Below, piece after piece: positions 16,070 to 24,126 of a DNA stretch of 64,000 nt. The position numbers were made by a program, and so were the translations under genes. Within the stretch, counting starts at the first letter, position 1. Each line of letters starts with the position of its first letter. The stretch spans positions 1 through 64,000 of IMG/VR virus record IMGVR_UViG_3300042356_001708. One strand, 5' to 3'. The stretch is from a virus. The notes beneath the pieces were generated by a model, which ran no database searches, was not told where the DNA came from, and saw only the letters and a list, made by a program, of their open reading frames with translations.

Positions 16070-17582
16070 TAATTATAGTGTATGTAATATTATCCGATAA
16101 GAAAATAATATTCTCATTTATTTTTTTTTCAAGAGTTAACCAGTCTGAGTATTCGTTGGCCATCTTGTCTTTATTTTTATTTCTTGTTTTGGATTCATAG
16201 TGATATGCCACCGATGTACCGTCAAAAACATTCTTCAACCCAATTGATTCACAAACAATATTAAGCTCAACGTCTTCAAAACATTCATTATAATTTTCAT
16301 TAAAACCTGATATTTTTTCAAATATTTTTTTTCTAATCATTAATAATGCTCCCGTACTTCCAACACATTTTTTAACACCTGTTGTAGATTTATAATAACT
16401 TCCTAAATTATCATGAGATACTCTTAATTTATTATCGGGTTGAGATACCATTACTACTATACCATTATGTTGCAATGTGTTATCACCATAATACAATCTA
16501 GCCCCAACTGTTCCGGTGTTATGGTTTGAATTAAAAATATTAACCATTTTATAAATGACATCATTTAATATTTTAACATCATTGTTACAAAATAATAAAT
16601 AATTGAACTCATCAGTTACATAATTTTTTACAACATCATTATTAATTTTTGCAAAATTGTAATAATTGTACTCAATTAATTTAACATTATCTTTAAGTGA
16701 CAAAAATTTCTTTAATTCTTCTTTTTCCTCATCTGTTGAGCCGGTGTCGGCAACAAATATTGTAAAATTAGATGAGTCACATTCAGAATAAAATGAATTA
16801 ATACAATCAAATAATAGTTGTAAATTACCTTTTGTTGGAATAATTATTGCAACTTTATCCTTACCTTTTAATTTCTTAGGACTCGTTTTTTCAAACGGAA
16901 CTGACTCAGGTTTTAAATCTAAAGGTAACTTATCTCCCCATTTCTGTAAAAATTTATCCTTACTCTCATAAAACTCTTGGTTTGGTTGACCAACAGACTC
17001 GTGTGTAATTTCAAATGAAGTTGTCACCCCAATTTTAATACCCTCTAAGTGATTGGGGATACAGAATAAATGGTCGTAAAAGTGGAATCTACCAATTGAT
17101 TCATCAAAAGTGTGTTTGATTTTTGTTTTATCAAATGAAATAAATAAACCGTCAATCGTTACTACAGGTATTAAAAATGGGAATTTGTTTGAGTATTTAT
17201 TTAACCATTTTTTCTGTCCTTTTGGTTCATGATAAACCTGGCCAACCATTGTTTGGTTCATTCTTTCCCAGTAGATACCTGATGACGGAAAATAACAAGA
17301 ACCCGCTTTTCCAATTATGCCAAATTCAGGATTTTTGGTAAAATCCTTTATTAGTTTTTTACCCCATCCAGTTTCCAATCTAATATCATTATGACAACAA
17401 ACTATTATATTATATTTTGATTTATGAATTCCTTTATTATAAAGTTCGGATAAAGAATATTGATTGTGATTGGTATATTCTAAGATTTCATATTCTTTTA
17501 CCCCAATTGTCTTTTTTAAATGCGATTTAAAATTATTGTTATAATTCTCATCTTTATGTGTTGAATATATTATTGTTATCAT
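16041..17582 (-). CDS. Tandem family 2 glycosyltransferase
   Basis: 513 residues carrying two GT-A domains. Domain 1 (about 1-225) opens MITIIYSTHKDENYNNNF, with NIIVCCHNDIRLETGW as the acidic metal-site region. Domain 2 (about 240-490) opens KVAIIIPTKGNLQLLFDCIN, with NYLLFCNNDVKIL, then GSTGALLMIRKKIF and ECFEDVELNIVCE, which is classic GT2. Tandem GT2 proteins often build alternating or two-sugar units. Donor and acceptor are unknown. It is followed 8 bp later in the transcription unit order by the GT92-like gene upstream. Confidence 0.8.
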   Translation of the reverse strand: MITIIYSTHKDENYNNNFKSHLKKTIGVKEYEILEYTNHNQYSLSELYNKGIHKSKYNIIVCCHNDIRLETGWGKKLIKDFTKNPEFGIIGKAGSCYFPSSGIYWERMNQTMVGQVYHEPKGQKKWLNKYSNKFPFLIPVVTIDGLFISFDKTKIKHTFDESIGRFHFYDHLFCIPNHLEGIKIGVTTSFEITHESVGQPNQEFYESKDKFLQKWGDKLPLDLKPESVPFEKTSPKKLKGKDKVAIIIPTKGNLQLLFDCINSFYSECDSSNFTIFVADTGSTDEEKEELKKFLSLKDNVKLIEYNYYNFAKINNDVVKNYVTDEFNYLLFCNNDVKILNDVIYKMVNIFNSNHNTGTVGARLYYGDNTLQHNGIVVMVSQPDNKLRVSHDNLGSYYKSTTGVKKCVGSTGALLMIRKKIFEKISGFNENYNECFEDVELNIVCESIGLKNVFDGTSVAYHYESKTRNKNKDKMANEYSDWLTLEKKINENIIFLSDNITYTIINDKKKNYTK

Positions 17583-17590
17583 AATTTAAA

Positions 17591-18316
17591 TTATTTATTA
17601 TCGTACATAAAGTCACGAGCGGTAAAATCCTCAACATCATTAAAATTATGGTCATCAAATTCTGATAATTTTCTAATCATTGCGTGATGGTCCGCCCTAC
17701 CCCTATCAACTTTTTCACGAAACTCTTCAATCGTTTTACAAAAATAATGATTTAATTGGGCAACATCAATAGGACCTTCATGGTTATATGGACCTGAAAA
17801 TTCTTTATGATTAGTGTCCGATACTGATGAATTTGGAGTATGTACATCAATGTGATTATGGGCGTATGATGTATTTACTATAGATTTAACATGAGGATTG
17901 ACTGAATTTTGTCTACGAGTAAATCTTTCTATTAGTCCATAGTCAGAATCATTTACCTCATTTAGATTATTATCCCCAAATAATAACCAATTAATTCCAA
18001 CCGCAGGATGATGATTATATTCAGATAAAAAATCACCAATTGTTTCATGTTTATGTAAAACTAAGAATTCATCAATATCAAAAAACGCAACCCAATCATA
18101 CACCCATTTAATTTTTTGGTAACAATCATTATATGCAAATCTTTGTATTCCTTTACCTTTAATTGGAGTTAAATGAACATTAGGATGTTCATATTCAAAT
18201 TCCCAATCATTGTGATAAATGTAAATGTCATTAAATCCTAATTTAAAATTATATTTAATCCATTCATCTATATACCTATCTTCATTTTTTGCAACACATA
18301 CTAACGCAATTCTCAT
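17591..18316 (-). CDS. GT92/DUF23-like glycosyltransferase
   Basis: 241 residues. The N-terminus RIALVCVAKNEDRYIDEWIK, followed by KLGFNDIYIYHND, and the acidic motif WVAFFDIDEFLVLHKH are characteristic of the Glyco_tranf_2_4/GT92 group. A C-terminal His-rich region (YAHNHIDVHTP; LNHYFCKTIEEFREKV) is also seen in that family. Likely retains metal-dependent sugar transfer; the substrate is unknown. It lies 8 bp from the tandem GT2 gene and 4 bp from the methyltransferase, so it is co-transcribed. Confidence 0.78.
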   Translation of the reverse strand: MRIALVCVAKNEDRYIDEWIKYNFKLGFNDIYIYHNDWEFEYEHPNVHLTPIKGKGIQRFAYNDCYQKIKWVYDWVAFFDIDEFLVLHKHETIGDFLSEYNHHPAVGINWLLFGDNNLNEVNDSDYGLIERFTRRQNSVNPHVKSIVNTSYAHNHIDVHTPNSSVSDTNHKEFSGPYNHEGPIDVAQLNHYFCKTIEEFREKVDRGRADHHAMIRKLSEFDDHNFNDVEDFTARDFMYDNK

Positions 18317-18320
18317 AATA

Positions 18321-18866
18321 TTATATTTTTACCCACCATTGTTGATGTCCAACTTTATTCACTTCATTATTAAAAATTTCATTTACTGCTTTAACAACTC
18401 CTGGCCACCCTGGCGTGTAGTCATCACCACAGATAATTCCACCTTTTTTAACTTTTGGTAACCAATTTAAAACATCTTCTTTAACACTTTCATAGTCGTG
18501 AGATGCGTCGATGTAAACAACATCAAAATACTCATTATCGTATTTTGTACATTCATTTAATGAATCATTTTTAATTACTTTAATTTTATCAATAATCGGT
18601 TTTAAATTCTCTAAAGTAATAGTATGGTAATCAATAGTATTATCATGTTCAGTAGAACCGGTAAAATGGTCAATCGCCAAATATTCATAATCAATTCCAT
18701 GATTAATTAGCTCAACATTCCAAATTGATGTCCCTCTACCCATATATACTCCAATTTCCGCAATATTTAAAAAGGGTTTATCAATCTCTTTAATAATTAA
18801 TTTAATAAGATTTCCTTGGTCATTCATGGATGACCATCCATTAATAGATTCAAAAAAATGTTCCAT
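18321..18866 (-). CDS. Class I SAM-dependent methyltransferase
   Basis: 181 residues of the Methyltransf_24 type. SAM motif I is NIAEIGVYMGRGTSIW, the acidic second strand is YEYLAIDHFTGS, and the post-core strand DVVYIDASHDYESVKED, with KKGGIICGDDYTPGWPG after it, is diagnostic. These enzymes often methylate sugars. Its position among glycosyltransferases suggests methyl capping of a glycan. It is related to the middle domain of the fusion at 36887-38935, which has the same IDGAHDYDNVK motif. Confidence 0.82.
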   Translation of the reverse strand: MEHFFESINGWSSMNDQGNLIKLIIKEIDKPFLNIAEIGVYMGRGTSIWNVELINHGIDYEYLAIDHFTGSTEHDNTIDYHTITLENLKPIIDKIKVIKNDSLNECTKYDNEYFDVVYIDASHDYESVKEDVLNWLPKVKKGGIICGDDYTPGWPGVVKAVNEIFNNEVNKVGHQQWWVKI

Positions 18867-18893
18867 TGTTTTATTTATTTTATTTTATTTTTT

Positions 18894-19478
18894 TTATATT
18901 CCGGTACTTCCGAATCCGTTTTCGTTTCTGTCTTTATTTTCAATCTCATCAATTTCCTCAAGTTCAACCCATTTTCCATTCATACAATGGGCATAAACCG
19001 CTTGAGCGATTCTCATTCCACGCTCAACTTGGAATGGTTCTTGAGATGAGTTAAATAGGACAATTTTAACTTCACCTGTGTATCCACAATCTATCGTGCC
19101 GGGTGAATTTAAAACCATAATTCCGTATTTTGCGGCTAATCCACTACGACTTCTAATTTGAAGTTCCGTTCCATCGGGTAAATTAAATGATAATCCCGTC
19201 CCGATTATTGCCCTTGAAAGAGGAGGTATTGATACTGATTCGGTTGAACATAAATCAAAACCAGAATCTGTTTGATAATTATATTTTGGGGTTGTTGCCA
19301 ATGGACTAAGAATTTTATATTCTAACCTTTTCTTAGGTGCGTAATTTGACATGTCAAAATTTTCTTGAATTTCTTTAATTTGACCAGCAAGAGACTTCAT
19401 TGCATTTTTATAATTTTCTTTAGGGTCATCATTAAAATATTTTTGATAATCTTTTAAATTGTAATGTTTCTCACTCAT
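18894..19478 (-). CDS. dut: dUTP diphosphatase (dUTPase)
   Basis: 194 residues with all five dUTPase motifs in order: SGFDL; RSRSGLAAKYG; GTIDCGYTGEVKI (catalytic Asp); RGMRIAQAV; and RNENGFGSTG at the C-terminal arm. The enzyme hydrolyses dUTP to dUMP and PPi, preventing uracil incorporation. It carries a 60-residue N-terminal extension (a charged helix with DPKENYKNAMKSLAGQIKEI) not found in minimal trimeric dUTPases. It lies 1 bp from the exonuclease gene, forming a nucleotide/DNA metabolism pair. Confidence 0.95.
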   Translation of the reverse strand: MSEKHYNLKDYQKYFNDDPKENYKNAMKSLAGQIKEIQENFDMSNYAPKKRLEYKILSPLATTPKYNYQTDSGFDLCSTESVSIPPLSRAIIGTGLSFNLPDGTELQIRSRSGLAAKYGIMVLNSPGTIDCGYTGEVKIVLFNSSQEPFQVERGMRIAQAVYAHCMNGKWVELEEIDEIENKDRNENGFGSTGI

Positions 19479-19479
19479 A

Positions 19480-20178
19480 TTATAAACTTTTAATTTTTTT
19501 TATTACTTCAACCAAACACTCAACATCTTTTTCACAATACTCTTTAATTTGGTCATACTTCTCATCAAACCAATATGATTTGTGAACTGAATCTCCAGTT
19601 ACTTCCATAGTCTTTGATGAAGGAACTCCTAAACTAACACACATTAATTCCAAAGATGAAATTGCTCCGAACTGTCCATACTGCCAAAACTCTTTGGTAT
19701 CAACGGCTTTAATTTCCCAAGGCTTAGTATCATGAGATGGTAACATCTGAGACGGACGAATTCCATTGATAATCATTCGTTTTGCTAACATAGGGATATC
19801 AAAATTCTTTAAGTTATGTCCACAAAGAATAAAATTTAATTTGTTAACCTTATCCAACAAACTATTAACTTCTTTTAGAAGAATTTTTTCATCAGAATTG
19901 AAGAAAGTTTGTTTTCTTAACTCCCCTTTTGGGTCAACAAAGGCAACTGATACGCAAATTATTTTTGCAAACTCAGGGACCAATGCGGAACGTTTATTAA
20001 ACATTTCTCCCAAATCTAAATGAGCGTCTTCTGCAAATCTTTTCTGAAACCAATCGTAATAGTTCTTATACTGAAAACAAAGTTCAGAGTAATCAATACA
20101 AAATTGGTCATATGTACTTGAAACTCCCACCGTTTCAATGTCAATAAATAAAATATGGTCTAATGCGGTTGTTATCAT
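19480..20178 (-). CDS. 3'-5' exonuclease, DEDDy (PolB-like) family
   Basis: 232 residues. Exo I is HILFIDIETVG, Exo II is FILCGHNLKNFDIPMLAKR, and Exo III is IKEYCEKDVECLVEV (Y-x3-D), the arrangement of the predicted PolB-like 3'-5' exonuclease family. Such stand-alone exonucleases occur in Bacteroidetes and their phages. It likely proofreads or processes DNA ends. Its start overlaps the stop of the preceding glycosyltransferase by 4 bp. Confidence 0.85.
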   Translation of the reverse strand: MITTALDHILFIDIETVGVSSTYDQFCIDYSELCFQYKNYYDWFQKRFAEDAHLDLGEMFNKRSALVPEFAKIICVSVAFVDPKGELRKQTFFNSDEKILLKEVNSLLDKVNKLNFILCGHNLKNFDIPMLAKRMIINGIRPSQMLPSHDTKPWEIKAVDTKEFWQYGQFGAISSLELMCVSLGVPSSKTMEVTGDSVHKSYWFDEKYDQIKEYCEKDVECLVEVIKKIKSL

Positions 20179-21395
20179 TTTACTAAAGATTTGTAGAATT
20201 CACTTCTGAATTTTGTTGTTGTATTAATATGGTATTTGTCTTTAACTGTTTCGTAAAGTGATTCACCTAAATCAGTAACCAAGTTAGGATTGTCAATTAA
20301 TTTTTTTATGTACTTTGACCAATCCGAATGGTTTTTGTTTTCATCAACTAAAAACGCATTTCCTCCTGACACAAAATTACCCTTATCCAAACAATGTTTT
20401 AAATCAATAGTGTAAGGACCTATGTTTGATGCGATTAATGCTTTTTTATGGAACCCCGCTTCAATAACTTTCAATTGTGATTTAACACGATTAAAAATGT
20501 GATTTTTGATTGGTGCTAATGACACATCAAATCTTTTATAATTCGCTGCGTACGTATTAACAGGTCTTGTCCAAACTCTAACGTATTGTTGATTATCCAT
20601 ATTTGGGTATGGTTCTTCTTTAAACTTCATCAAAAAGTCAACATAATTTTGGTCAAGTCCGTAATAGTTATCAGTCATAATTTTTTCATATTGATACCAT
20701 ACAGTTTCGTGAGGTTTAATTGCTCTTTGTGTCTGTTCTCCAGTATCACGATTAATTTCTGTAACCGCACCACGAGTATCAAATCCCGCCAAATATGTTT
20801 GGAACTTATGTCTATCACCACGTAATTTGTTGAAAGAACCTTCTAATAACATTAAATCGTGCAAATGTGACGAACCTCCTAACCAACCAATTCTTAATAA
20901 ATCACTTTCAGTTTTTTCATACTGAAACTGAGGTTCACTAGGGTCAATTGAATTGGGAACTACGACAACGTTTTTGTTAATTTTGCGAATCTCATTTGCA
21001 AACATTTCGGTTGTTGTCATCACGTAGTCGGCAACTTTTAGATTGTTAACAATTTTTTCATTAATTTTATTCTGAACAATTAATGAGTGAATCGGATGTT
21101 CTTTGGTTGGTAACCAATAATCATCCAAGTCCATAATTGTAACTATACCTAAACTTTTAAGTCCTTTAATTAAATTGACTGCCTGCTCATAATTTTGACC
21201 AATACTACGATGGAAATGAACTATCTGATATTTTTTCCAAAAGTTAATATCATTTGCATTAAAATCATAAAGAATATCTACGTGAAAATCGTCAGGGTAT
21301 AATCTTTGTAGAACTATGTGAGGGTCAACTGACCTGAATTTACCAACACCTGTTTTGTCACTTGGTAATACTAAAACATTAATTTTGTCTGCCAT
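20175..21395 (-). CDS. GT-B glycosyltransferase
   Basis: 406 residues. The N-terminal Rossmann part includes YQIVHFHRSIGQNYEQAVNL and IVTIMDLDDYWLPT. The linker NVVVVPNSIDPSEPQF precedes the donor domain starting LRIGWLGGSSHLHDLMLL, a standard GT4 layout. The C-terminal part (LSYAPIKNH-like SLAPIKNHIFNRVKSQLKVI, then EAGFHKKALIASNIG) holds the donor-site region. This is the promoter-proximal gene of the glycan/nucleotide block, since the next upstream gene is 51 bp away. No TATTTAT motif was seen in that gap. Confidence 0.75.
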   Translation of the reverse strand: MADKINVLVLPSDKTGVGKFRSVDPHIVLQRLYPDDFHVDILYDFNANDINFWKKYQIVHFHRSIGQNYEQAVNLIKGLKSLGIVTIMDLDDYWLPTKEHPIHSLIVQNKINEKIVNNLKVADYVMTTTEMFANEIRKINKNVVVVPNSIDPSEPQFQYEKTESDLLRIGWLGGSSHLHDLMLLEGSFNKLRGDRHKFQTYLAGFDTRGAVTEINRDTGEQTQRAIKPHETVWYQYEKIMTDNYYGLDQNYVDFLMKFKEEPYPNMDNQQYVRVWTRPVNTYAANYKRFDVSLAPIKNHIFNRVKSQLKVIEAGFHKKALIASNIGPYTIDLKHCLDKGNFVSGGNAFLVDENKNHSDWSKYIKKLIDNPNLVTDLGESLYETVKDKYHINTTTKFRSEFYKSLVK

Positions 21396-21446
21396 TATAT
21401 ATTTTTTTCAAAATATAATAACAGAAATGGATACTATCAATACCGA

Positions 21447-22025
21447 TTATTGTTTTCTAACTTTTTTGATTTTTGTAATCTTACCTTCAAAAATATGTTC
21501 ACCAACTTTAAAGGTCATTGTTTCATTTGCCTTTTGGCTTGACTCAGCAATAACTCCGTTTTCTCTTAAAACCTCTTCAACAACTTCTCTTAACATTTGT
21601 TTTAAATCCCCATTTGATGTTGACTCAGAAACAACTCTTCTTTGTTCTTGTTTAGGTCTTTCAGTTCCCATTAATTTTGCAGCTCTCTCAACCATTTCCT
21701 CACTTATTACTGAAGAACCATACATAGATGTCGGTTGTTCTATTGGATTTTCAATCATTAATCTTTTAATTTCATCAGGTAATTTTGAGTTAACAATTCT
21801 GTCTTGAGTGGCAACCTGTGGAGCCTTAGTTACTTGAGATTCTTGTATAAATTCTTGAGGAATATTGTAGTTACCCGCAACAGGTTGAAATGTTTCTAGC
21901 TGTGGTGCGTTTATTGCTCTTGGAGTATCATAAGACGACTCTGATACATTTCCTCTTTTTATCGTGTCTGACTTCTGCATAATTGCTTTAGAAATCATTA
22001 ATTTTTCCATTAAACTGTTACTCAT
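21447..22025 (-). CDS. Conserved-type virion/assembly protein of unknown function
   Basis: 192 residues. The N-terminus is a short helix (SLMEKLMISKAIMQKS), followed by a disordered Pro/Gln-rich middle. The C-terminal 60 residues contain a helix, DLKQMLREVVEEVLRENGVI, then TMTFKVGEHIFEGKITKIKKV, a compact beta unit. Similar C-terminal units occur in small structural genes of T4-like phages. Internal L-R-E and I-A-E/S sites could be protease sites. It is 1 bp from the WYL-like gene and probably belongs to head or neck assembly (inference). Confidence 0.55.
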   Translation of the reverse strand: MSNSLMEKLMISKAIMQKSDTIKRGNVSESSYDTPRAINAPQLETFQPVAGNYNIPQEFIQESQVTKAPQVATQDRIVNSKLPDEIKRLMIENPIEQPTSMYGSSVISEEMVERAAKLMGTERPKQEQRRVVSESTSNGDLKQMLREVVEEVLRENGVIAESSQKANETMTFKVGEHIFEGKITKIKKVRKQ

Positions 22026-22026
22026 A

Positions 22027-22440
22027 TTAAGCTAAATTTTGTTCTTCGGGATTATTGTCAAATTGAGCAATAATAATAATATCATCTAAACTTTTGTCAC
22101 CATTAAAATTAAAATTAGGTCTTGGTTGGTCAAAGTTTTCTCCCGTCTCTTTAAATGTTAAGATTTTATCTAATCTAAATAATCTCCAACCTGGCATAGG
22201 TCTTGTACCTAAAAATCCTCTATGAGACGCCCCTTCAGAATCCCAAGCTCTAACTACCAAGTTTTTTCTTTTTTTAGTTCTACCAATACAAACGGGTTCA
22301 ATCTCTCTTAATCCTTTACCACCTGGTTCGTCCCCATCGTAATATATGATGATTTTTTTTCTTTTTTTAACAGCATCAACAACTTGGTCCAAAGCGGCAG
22401 CTTCAGTTATTAAACTTTTAAGTGTTGATGTGAGTTTCAT
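22027..22440 (-). CDS. WYL-like domain protein with capsid-targeting-like leader
   Basis: 137 residues. The N-terminus MKLTSTLKSLITE/AAA ends in I-T-E before Ala, identical in form to the T4 internal-protein cleavage signal. The rest resembles a compact WYL/Sm-like beta domain: IIIYYDGD, REIEPVCIGRTKKRKNLVVR, AWDSEG, then PGWRLFRLDKILTFKET, the classic C-terminal WRLFRLDRI-type strand. WYL domains bind ligands or nucleic acids and commonly regulate defence and DNA-damage responses. There is no DNA-binding helix-turn-helix, so the domain stands alone. Predicted to be packaged in the head and injected (inference). Confidence 0.65.
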   Translation of the reverse strand: MKLTSTLKSLITEAAALDQVVDAVKKRKKIIIYYDGDEPGGKGLREIEPVCIGRTKKRKNLVVRAWDSEGASHRGFLGTRPMPGWRLFRLDKILTFKETGENFDQPRPNFNFNGDKSLDDIIIIAQFDNNPEEQNLA

Positions 22441-22739
22441 TATACGGTTGGTGTTGTGTATGGGTTGTTAGGTTTAAATTCATTCACCGCTGTTTCAATT
22501 TGTCTTTCTTTGATGTCAGTAAATGTTCCTGCTCCCAAATTATATACGTCCAAAAATCCGCCCGTCCCTCTTCCCATTTCATCACCATCGGCCAATGCGT
22601 CAGGGTTTGTACTGGAATATTCGTTAGCGTCCTTTTTTAACGTATTAACTACTGTTAATTGTTTTCTTTGCTCAACACCAATTTGACCTAAGTCATTTAA
22701 TGGTTGAGAATAATCTTGAGGAATTATTGGTTGTGGCAT
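22440..22739 (-). CDS. Small hypothetical virion-type protein
   Basis: 99 residues, Pro/Gln/Gly-rich and probably extended. It contains a striking conserved-looking stretch, DALADGDEMGRGTGGFLDVY followed by NLGAGTFTDIKERQ. No domain is recognised. The stop overlaps the WYL-like gene start (TAATG). The low hydrophobicity and position suggest a small structural or decoration protein. Confidence 0.6.
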   Translation of the reverse strand: MPQPIIPQDYSQPLNDLGQIGVEQRKQLTVVNTLKKDANEYSSTNPDALADGDEMGRGTGGFLDVYNLGAGTFTDIKERQIETAVNEFKPNNPYTTPTV

Positions 22740-22743
22740 AATT

Positions 22744-23214
22744 TTAAATTTTTGATATTATGTCGTTTATTCTTTGTATATCTTCGGTTAAATCTATTCC
22801 ATATTTACCCAAACCTGTTTTATGTGATTGGGATGGTCTATTATCGTTTGATATATTGGTTTTAAAATCTTTAGTTGTCTCTTTATCTGTTAAATATTCT
22901 TTTCTGAATTCTTTGCTAGTTCTATCTCCACTTCTCATTCTTTCTAAAGTATCATTTACCCAATCTTTCATTTTGTCCCCACCATTTAATTCGTACTCTT
23001 TGGTTGTTTTGGGACCTGAGTAAGTGTCAAACCAATTTTTAATTCTTCCTAATTGTTGATAAGTTGCGGTTCCCTTATCAATTAACCCTTCGTTTCTAGT
23101 CAAACCTTCTTGGTTATTGTTTGATGAGGATTTGTGTTTTTCATATGCGGATTTCAATGACTTCACAATGTCAAACGGTAAAGATATTGTATTTCCGTAT
23201 AATGTGTTATTCAC
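22744..23214 (-). CDS. Hypothetical protein
   Basis: 156 residues, polar, and rich in Lys, Asn, Thr and Asp. Distinguishable parts are a helical start (FDIVKSLKSAYEKHKSSSNN), a central RIKNWFDTYSGPKTTKEYEL segment, and a C-terminal helix (IDLTEDIQRINDIISKI). No family is recognised and no membrane span is present. Its start overlaps the preceding gene by 8 bp. It sits in the operon that begins at 24070 under a TATTTAT motif, so late expression is likely. Confidence 0.6.
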   Translation of the reverse strand: MNNTLYGNTISLPFDIVKSLKSAYEKHKSSSNNNQEGLTRNEGLIDKGTATYQQLGRIKNWFDTYSGPKTTKEYELNGGDKMKDWVNDTLERMRSGDRTSKEFRKEYLTDKETTKDFKTNISNDNRPSQSHKTGLGKYGIDLTEDIQRINDIISKI

Positions 23215-24070
23215 TTTTAAACATTTTTAATAACTCCGCAACAGAAATTCCATTCTTTTCTGCCATATTTTTTAATGACTGAATGTTCTTCTGTAACAAT
23301 TTTTTTATTGGGTCTCCCTTCTCAACAATCTCACCATCACTATTTTTCTTATTAGATATCATATCTTCAATCATCTTAATGGCGTTTTCTTTTTCCATTT
23401 CCGCTAAAGTCATCCTATCAATAAAACCTTTTTGTTTTCTAATCTTCTTTGGTGCTTTTTTTGTTTTTTTACCTGTCGGGTCCTTACCAAATTGTTTTGT
23501 TCTTTCAATTGCTTCTATTGGGTCCATTTCAAGTTTGTCCACAAAATAATTGAATGTTTTTTTACCATCCATATTTTTTGTCTCCTCATACCCAAATGCG
23601 TCTGAAAAATCAGTTTCATTTAAGGGAACATCACTATCAACACTTTCACCATAATATCTTCTATAACCTCTGGTTACAGGGTTATTAGTCATTCTATTAA
23701 GAATGATTTGGTCCATAGTCCTTGATTGAGTTAAAGTATGGTTAATAGGTGGTATTCTTGACGATTTTAATGCTCCTGATGCGTCAACTAGCTCAGATAT
23801 CTCACCATCTTCTTTTTCACTTTTTTGACCTAAAGTTATTCCTAATATTTTTTTAAGTTGAGACAAATTTTTAAGTGACTTATCTTTTAAAATTTTTGAA
23901 ATAACTTTTTTGGCGACCTCTAAATCACTTTTATCTACTTTAATTTTTTCTTTTTTTACTCTAGATTCAACAATTGTTTCTGACATAGAATAATACAAAG
24001 TCCCCCCATCCTTATCCTCCTTCAAGAAAAAGTAATATGGTGATTGGAAGTATTCTTTATTTAATTTCAT
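23207..24070 (-). CDS. Hypothetical Lys-rich protein, first gene of late operon
   Basis: 287 residues. It starts MKLNKEYFQSPYYFFLKED, with a helical Lys-rich first third (VAKKVISKILKDKSLKNLSQ). A central part with NRMTNNPVTRGYRRYYGE and a very basic KKTKKAPKKIRKQKG stretch near residue 210 suggest nucleic-acid contact. The C-terminal helix is Leu/Lys-rich (QKNIQSLKNMAEKNGISVAE). It could be an internal or portal-proximal protein; no family is recognised. Transcription likely starts at the TATTTAT at 24090-24096. Confidence 0.6.
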   Translation of the reverse strand: MKLNKEYFQSPYYFFLKEDKDGGTLYYSMSETIVESRVKKEKIKVDKSDLEVAKKVISKILKDKSLKNLSQLKKILGITLGQKSEKEDGEISELVDASGALKSSRIPPINHTLTQSRTMDQIILNRMTNNPVTRGYRRYYGESVDSDVPLNETDFSDAFGYEETKNMDGKKTFNYFVDKLEMDPIEAIERTKQFGKDPTGKKTKKAPKKIRKQKGFIDRMTLAEMEKENAIKMIEDMISNKKNSDGEIVEKGDPIKKLLQKNIQSLKNMAEKNGISVAELLKMFKSE

Positions 24071-24089
24071 TTTGATAAATGGTTTGTCA

Positions 24090-24096
24090 ATAAATA
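24090..24096 (-). promoter_or_regulatory. Late-type promoter motif TATTTAT
   Basis: Minus-strand TATTTAT lies 19 nt upstream of the ATG at 24070. It is back-to-back with the plus-strand motif at 24110-24116. Confidence 0.5.
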
Positions 24097-24109
24097 CTTC
24101 ATTTTAATG

Positions 24110-24116
24110 TATTTAT
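24110..24116 (+). promoter_or_regulatory. Late-type promoter motif TATTTAT
   Basis: Plus-strand TATTTAT lies 10 nt upstream of the ATG at 24127, in a 56-bp divergent intergenic region. Confidence 0.5.
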
Positions 24117-24126
24117 CATAAGAAAT

